Below are positions 4,814 to 8,183 of a stretch of 8,183 nucleotides of DNA, one piece after another; within the stretch, counting starts at the first letter, position 1, and each line of letters starts with the position of its first letter. Made by a program: the position numbers and the translations under genes. The notes beneath the pieces were generated by a model, which did not search any database, had not been told where the DNA came from, and saw only the letters and a list, made by a program, of their open reading frames with translations. Source of the DNA: an uncultured Ruminococcus sp. (GTDB taxonomy: Bacteria; Bacillota; Clostridia; Oscillospirales; CAG-272); the NCBI GenBank assembly GCA_902803255.1, contig CADCPG010000003.1, positions 1 through 8,183 on the forward strand. The letters run 5' to 3'.

Positions 4814-6706
4814 TTACGAACCGTGCGTGAGGGTGACCTTTGCCGATCCCGGCGTGTAGGGCATCGGGAAGATCGTTATCGAGTCTTCCCAGCCCGCTAC
4901 CAGGGTCTCGATGTAGTTCGGGTTGGAACTCTTGTTCCAGAGTACCGCGTTGTATGACTTGTTCACATAGTTCGGATAAGCCATCTCGCCCTGAGGCCAT
5001 GCCAGGGTCGGGGGAGCCATGTCGATGTAGGCGGAAGTCGTGCCGTTTTCGGTGCCCCACGTCGTATAGCCGTGGTGGGCGACCTGGACGATGTCGGATT
5101 TGAGATAGCTGCCGTACATCTTGTGGCAGATAAGGAACCCGGGGCCGGTCGCGTCGCCGGTGCTCATGTAGACGGTCTCCTTCTTGGTCGCGGGATCGGT
5201 GAAGGTGAGCTTCATGACGAGCGAGGTGGTGTTGAGCGCGTTGGTGATCGCGGGTCCGTAGCTCTCGATCGTGTAGAGGACCTCGAGCTTGAGGTCGGCG
5301 AGGTAGAACACCTGACCGACGTGTACGTTGACGACTTCCGCGCCGAGCGTCGCGGCGGTGGTGTAGACGCTGGTGTATCCGCCGCCTTCACCGTTGCTCC
5401 AGTTCGACGAGTTGTTGCTGAGGTAGTAGTTGATCGATTTTTCACGCTCGGTATTCGACATGAAGTTGACCAGCAGGCGCTCTACCGTGATCTTGTTGCT
5501 CCGGAGAGCGGAGTTCTGTCCGGTGAGGGCGCCCTGATGGTCGCCGTGCGCGTGGGTGATGATCCAGGCCGCGACCTTGATCCCGCCGGTCTTGTCGGCA
5601 TAGCCGGCAGACTGCTCCTTCATCCGGTTGATGAGCATCGTCATGTCCTTGGCTCTGTTGAAGCCGCCGTCGACTACGATGAAGCGGCCGTCCGCGAGTC
5701 TCATGAGTATGCTCAGACCGTTGGATGCGTATCCGCCGTCGGACTTCTTGTATTCAAGTCCGATCATCGAGATCTGAGATGTGGTGACGACGTTGTACTT
5801 GTTGTCGCTCTCGAGTCCGATGAGGCTGGAGGACTCGAAGGGCTCGACGAGGATCCTTACCGAGGATTCATAGGCGTAGAATCCGGCGTTTATCGTGAAC
5901 TCGCTGTTGTAATATGTGCCGAAGTAGTTGCCGGTGATCTCGTTCGTGGTGTATTCGGTGTATCCGCCGGCCTTCAGTTTTTCCTGATACTTCCTGAATT
6001 CCTCGGCCGTGGTGTTCTTGATGATGACCTCGTCGGTCTCGTCGCCGGCCAGATAGTATGCGCCGAAGCTGCCGCCGTCATAGACCGGGATCTTCGAGAT
6101 GACCTGGTTGCGGGTCCCCGATTTGTTCAGGTCCTCGGCTTTCAGGAAGACGTTGTAGAGATTGCTGTCGTCTCCCTCGACCTTGACGGCCGCCTGGTTG
6201 ACCATGGTGTTGAACACCGTTGCCGCGTAGTTCATCGAGTTGTCGGTGAAGCCGAGCACGATGATCTTGTTGCCGACCACCTTGACGCAGTAGTCGCCGT
6301 ATCCGAGGTCCTTCTTCACGGCGGCGGTCTCGTCGTAATTGACGTCGCCGACCAGGATCTCGACGGTGCTGCTGTCATGCTTGCCGTCCTTGGTCCAGTC
6401 TGTCGTTATGACGGGGTTCTTGACCGTCGCGAGCTTGACAAGGTTGGAGCGGATGCTCATTGCGGCCTTGACGTCCGCGTCGGAGTTCGTATGGGTGTCC
6501 GGCCTTACGATGCTGATCTCGGATTTTCCGGCCTCGACGAGCTTGAACAGGTCGGCGGCGGGAGCGGCCTCCGTGGTGACATCGGGGGCCTCGGTCTCAG
6601 CGGCCGTGGTGTCGCCGGGAGTGCCGGGCTCCTTGCAGCCCGGGAGGATCGCCGCGGCGAGCATGAGGAGGGCCAGAAGCAGAGCCAGTGTTTTCTTTGC
6701 GTTCAT
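4814..6706 (-). CDS. Surface lipoprotein with N-terminal alpha/beta domain and C-terminal ComEC-type MBL-fold hydrolase domain
   Basis: The 630-residue product is a lipid-anchored, extracytoplasmic metallo-hydrolase of unknown substrate. The signal has basic MNAKK, a Leu/Ala core, and the lipobox LPGC with Cys24. A Thr/Glu/Ala-rich linker follows (30-52). Residues about 62-170 (STVEILVGDVN, GYGDYCVKVVGNKIIVLG, NYAATVF) resemble the alpha/beta domain at the N-terminus of GH67 glucuronidases and related carbohydrate-active proteins. Residues about 200-300 are unassigned. The MBL domain spans about 310-615: VVDGG at 344-348, THAHGDHQG at 384-392 (H385, H387, D389, H390), NTTSLVMKL at 492-500, STGDAT at 515-520 (D518) and AHHGY at 543-547. 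NxxS-LV, TGD and HHG are typical of ComEC-type MBL domains. The metal site looks complete, so activity is likely. GAAAGG (6720-6715), 8 bases before the ATG, supports the start. A strong promoter lies upstream. Confidence 0.85.
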   Translation of the reverse strand: MNAKKTLALLLALLMLAAAILPGCKEPGTPGDTTAAETEAPDVTTEAAPAADLFKLVEAGKSEISIVRPDTHTNSDADVKAAMSIRSNLVKLATVKNPVITTDWTKDGKHDSSTVEILVGDVNYDETAAVKKDLGYGDYCVKVVGNKIIVLGFTDNSMNYAATVFNTMVNQAAVKVEGDDSNLYNVFLKAEDLNKSGTRNQVISKIPVYDGGSFGAYYLAGDETDEVIIKNTTAEEFRKYQEKLKAGGYTEYTTNEITGNYFGTYYNSEFTINAGFYAYESSVRILVEPFESSSLIGLESDNKYNVVTTSQISMIGLEYKKSDGGYASNGLSILMRLADGRFIVVDGGFNRAKDMTMLINRMKEQSAGYADKTGGIKVAAWIITHAHGDHQGALTGQNSALRSNKITVERLLVNFMSNTEREKSINYYLSNNSSNWSNGEGGGYTSVYTTAATLGAEVVNVHVGQVFYLADLKLEVLYTIESYGPAITNALNTTSLVMKLTFTDPATKKETVYMSTGDATGPGFLICHKMYGSYLKSDIVQVAHHGYTTWGTENGTTSAYIDMAPPTLAWPQGEMAYPNYVNKSYNAVLWNKSSNPNYIETLVAGWEDSITIFPMPYTPGSAKVTLTHGS

Positions 6707-6828
6707 TTTTTCTGCCTTTCAGATAGTGTTACGCCGGACGGACGGCACCCGTTTTACGCCGCGCGGTATCCGCGCGCCTCCCGGAGAACCGGGCCGGCCG
6801 GCAAAGTATAGTTATAACCGTAAAATGT

Positions 6829-6857
6829 ATTATATCATATTCCGCTGATTTTTTCAA
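6829..6857 (-). promoter_or_regulatory. Sigma-A promoter with extended -10, for the MBL lipoprotein gene
   Basis: On the minus strand TTGAAA (6857-6852) and a perfect TATAAT (6834-6829) are separated by exactly 17 bases. TGA immediately before TATAAT makes a TGn extended -10. Transcription should begin near 6822, giving a leader of about 115 bases before the ATG at 6706. Confidence 0.88.
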
Positions 6858-6959
6858 CTGTATTTTTCTTCCGGGGCGCGGGTCGCGGAGGTTCCGGGGA
6901 TCCGTGGCGCTCCGGTGCCTTTTCTCCTGGCGCATCCGGGCTTTTCGGACAAAAAAATA

Positions 6960-6988
6960 TTGACAAAAAGAGCGGAGAATAGTAAAAT
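6960..6988 (+). promoter_or_regulatory. Sigma-A promoter for the cysteine hydrolase gene
   Basis: A perfect TTGACA (6960-6965) and TAAAAT (6983-6988, five of six consensus) are separated by exactly 17 bases. Transcription should begin near 6995, leaving an unusually long leader of about 190 bases before the GTG start at 7189. Confidence 0.85.
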
Positions 6989-7028
6989 AACTGTGTATAC
7001 CATGTAAAATGGGAGATAATGTAATATT

Positions 7029-7109
7029 ATGAATCTGATCTTTCGCGTCTCCCGTCCGCTGTCATGCCGGCCGGATGTTTCCGCGGCCGCCCCCCGGGCG
7101 ATGCGATGA
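7029..7109 (+). CDS. Possible 26-codon leader peptide in the hydrolase 5' UTR (doubtful)
   Basis: An ATG at 7029 opens a 26-codon frame ending in TGA (7107-7109). GGGAGA (7011-7016) lies 12 bases upstream, a loose but possible RBS. The product begins MNLIFRVSRPLSCRPD and has no recognisable run of one amino acid. The frame lies wholly inside the leader transcribed from the 6960 promoter and ends about 80 bases before the main start. In GC-rich DNA a frame this short can arise by chance, and I found no other sign of coding. Confidence 0.15.
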   Translation: MNLIFRVSRPLSCRPDVSAAAPRAMR

Positions 7110-7171
7110 TCGCAACAGGACAGAACATAAAAGCCCGGAACGGAAATGAACCGGACTGAAGAAAGCACTGC

Positions 7172-7191
7172 AGAGGTGAGACGGTAAAGTG
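7172..7191 (+). promoter_or_regulatory. Strong RBS selecting a GTG start
   Basis: AGAGGTGAG (7172-7180) is a near-ideal match to the 16S anti-Shine-Dalgarno and sits 8 bases before GTG 7189-7191. An in-frame TGA at 7177-7179 excludes earlier starts. The ATG at 7198 is 17 bases from this RBS, and its own GGAG is only 3 bases away, so GTG is preferred. Confidence 0.8.
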
Positions 7192-8183
7192 GAGAATATG
7201 ATCTCGGGTCCGGGACCCGTCCGCGGGCGCATCGCCCGCCGCAACAGAATAAGGCTCCGCGCGGCCGCGTTCCTTCTGTCGCTGACCGTGCTCGCGCCGG
7301 TGCTGATGTCGGTGCCCGCGGGGATCGTCTCCGCGGCGTCCGTGACCGTTCCGACCGACGCATCGATGATGAATCAGGTCTCGACGATCTACAACCGCGC
7401 CCTTGCCTTCGACAAGTCGCACTATCACTACGCCGGCAACTCCTTCGCCGGAAAGTGCGCGCACTACGTCCACATCCAGCTGATAATGAACGGCGTCAAC
7501 TCAGGTTACGTCGGAGGGAACGGCAAGGACGAGTTCGACAACTACAAGGATCTGAGCTACTCTACAGGCGGCAGAAAGATACACGCGTATCCCGCGACGA
7601 AATACAGCATACTCACCGCGCTCAAGGCCATCTCGGCTTCGTGTTCCGTCGCGACGAACATCCTCGTCGGATACGAGAGCACCATGACGTCGACGGGAAA
7701 GATCTACGGCCACGCGATGCTCATACACGCCGTTATCGGCAACTACGTATATTTCACCGACAACTTCAGCACGAGGTTCGGCGGTGTCAGCTACACGATC
7801 GGTACGGGCATCCGCTGCACGATCGACGAGTTCAACGCCTTCTACGGGCGTCCGTCGGTCTTCACCTTCGAGGGCATGATCTGGTTCGAGGACACAAAGC
7901 TTACCGCGGCCGTCAATCCCGATGCCCCGTCAGACCCCGGCACCCCGGACGATCCCGGCGCGGCGGCTCCCGACACTCCTCCGGCCGCCCCGTCTACGCT
8001 CACGCCCGGCGAGTACGCCGTGACCTACAGCGGCGGTCTCCGCATCCGGGCGGGCGCCTCAACGTCGTACGAGACCCTTTACATACTTCCTTACCGCTAT
8101 ACCGTCAACGTGACCGAGATCTCGTCGGGCTTCGGACGCATCTTCGTGTCGATCGAGGGCGTCGACTACGACGGCTGGATCTC
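7189..8183 (+). CDS. Secreted cysteine peptidase/amidase-like protein with SH3 domain, 3' end missing
   Basis: The frame stays open to the window end (331 codons read). The N-terminus is a signal peptide: Arg-rich residues 11-24, a hydrophobic core (25-47) and a likely cut after VSA (A49). Residues about 55-235 form a papain-like (CHAP/NlpC/transglutaminase-type) domain. C90 in GKCAHYVHIQL opens a helix, followed by H175 in YGHAMLIHAV (or H180) and the polar pair D191-N192 in VYFTDNFS. This Cys-His-Asn/Asp order and spacing fit a cysteine peptidase or amidase, but the exact family is not certain. Residues about 243-273 are a Pro/Asp/Ala linker. Residues from 275 match a bacterial SH3 repeat (GGLRIRAGASTSYETLYIL, then DGWI). 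SH3 repeats usually bind cell wall, so peptidoglycan or a surface peptide is the likely target. No sortase or S-layer signal is visible in the part present. Confidence 0.82.
   Translation, partial: MENMISGPGPVRGRIARRNRIRLRAAAFLLSLTVLAPVLMSVPAGIVSAASVTVPTDASMMNQVSTIYNRALAFDKSHYHYAGNSFAGKCAHYVHIQLIMNGVNSGYVGGNGKDEFDNYKDLSYSTGGRKIHAYPATKYSILTALKAISASCSVATNILVGYESTMTSTGKIYGHAMLIHAVIGNYVYFTDNFSTRFGGVSYTIGTGIRCTIDEFNAFYGRPSVFTFEGMIWFEDTKLTAAVNPDAPSDPGTPDDPGAAAPDTPPAAPSTLTPGEYAVTYSGGLRIRAGASTSYETLYILPYRYTVNVTEISSGFGRIFVSIEGVDYDGWI

Larger units (their letters stand above)
6707..7188. other. Divergent intergenic regulatory region (482 bp)
   Basis: No convincing protein gene fills this stretch. It separates the leftward MBL lipoprotein gene from the rightward cysteine hydrolase gene. 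It holds two outward sigma-A promoters (-35 boxes 102 bp apart) in AT-rich islands that contrast with the GC-rich genes. The leftward leader (about 115 bases) contains the stems GCGCGG/CCGCGC (6761-6775, loop TAT) and CCCGG/CCGGG (6780-6793, loop AGAA). The rightward leader is about 190 bases and contains a TGCGA/TCGCA stem (7102-7114) and a possible 26-codon frame (7029-7109). I searched for the c-di-AMP (ydaO) and c-di-GMP riboswitch cores often seen before wall-hydrolase genes and did not recognise either. Confidence 0.7.

Noticed and set aside
5072..6811. A 579-codon open frame on the plus strand antisense to the MBL lipoprotein
   Set aside because: The translation is Val/Asp/Gly/Arg-rich with no domain, and it mirrors a clear lipoprotein gene. 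Long antisense frames are expected where the real gene uses GC-rich third positions.
6995..7188. A ydaO (c-di-AMP) or c-di-GMP riboswitch in the hydrolase leader
   Set aside because: I could not find the conserved core motifs of either class. Only small stems and a short frame are visible; a covariance-model search would settle it.

Overview
The window looks like a stretch of chromosome from an uncultured, GC-rich anaerobic member of the Bacillota (class Clostridia, Oscillospiraceae/Christensenellales-like). The grounds are Gram-positive-type lipoproteins with Thr/Glu/Ala-rich linkers after the lipobox, strong AGGAG-type ribosome binding sites, consensus sigma-A promoters in short AT-rich islands, and a secreted SH3-domain hydrolase. 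This placement is inference from style, not a database match. I saw no tRNA, rRNA, CRISPR array, insertion sequence or attachment site.

Layout. (1) 1-977 (+): the 3' two thirds of folC, a cytoplasmic folate enzyme. Its last codons and the DNA after it (925-1018) form a degenerate 12-bp CCCTAG-containing minisatellite. (2) 1101-2594 (+): a solute-binding lipoprotein of an ABC sugar-type importer, with no permease beside it. (3) 2597-2652: a strong terminator that works in both directions, placed between convergent genes. (4) 3741-2659 (-): a PepP-type Xaa-Pro aminopeptidase, and 4680-3790 (-): an endonuclease-IV-like TIM-barrel protein. They are 48 bp apart and probably cotranscribed. (5) 4681-4813: a hairpin-rich spacer. 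(6) 6706-4814 (-): a 630-residue lipoprotein with an N-terminal alpha/beta domain and a C-terminal metallo-beta-lactamase (MBL) domain of the ComEC type. (7) 6707-7188: a 482-bp divergent regulatory region with two near-consensus sigma-A promoters pointing outwards. (8) 7189-8183 (+): the start of a secreted, probable cysteine peptidase/amidase with a Pro-rich linker and an SH3-like domain, cut by the window end.

How they work together. folC, pepP and the TIM-barrel gene are intracellular housekeeping or salvage functions. The binding protein, the MBL lipoprotein and the cysteine hydrolase all act outside the membrane. The MBL lipoprotein and cysteine hydrolase share a divergent promoter region, so they may be surface functions under common control, but nothing in the sequence proves this. 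The most unusual features are the folC-tail minisatellite, which holds every CTAG tetranucleotide in the window; the surface MBL lipoprotein; the hairpin between the pepP ribosome binding site and its start; and a TIM-barrel protein with one replaced metal ligand. I do not see a clear undescribed multi-gene system here.
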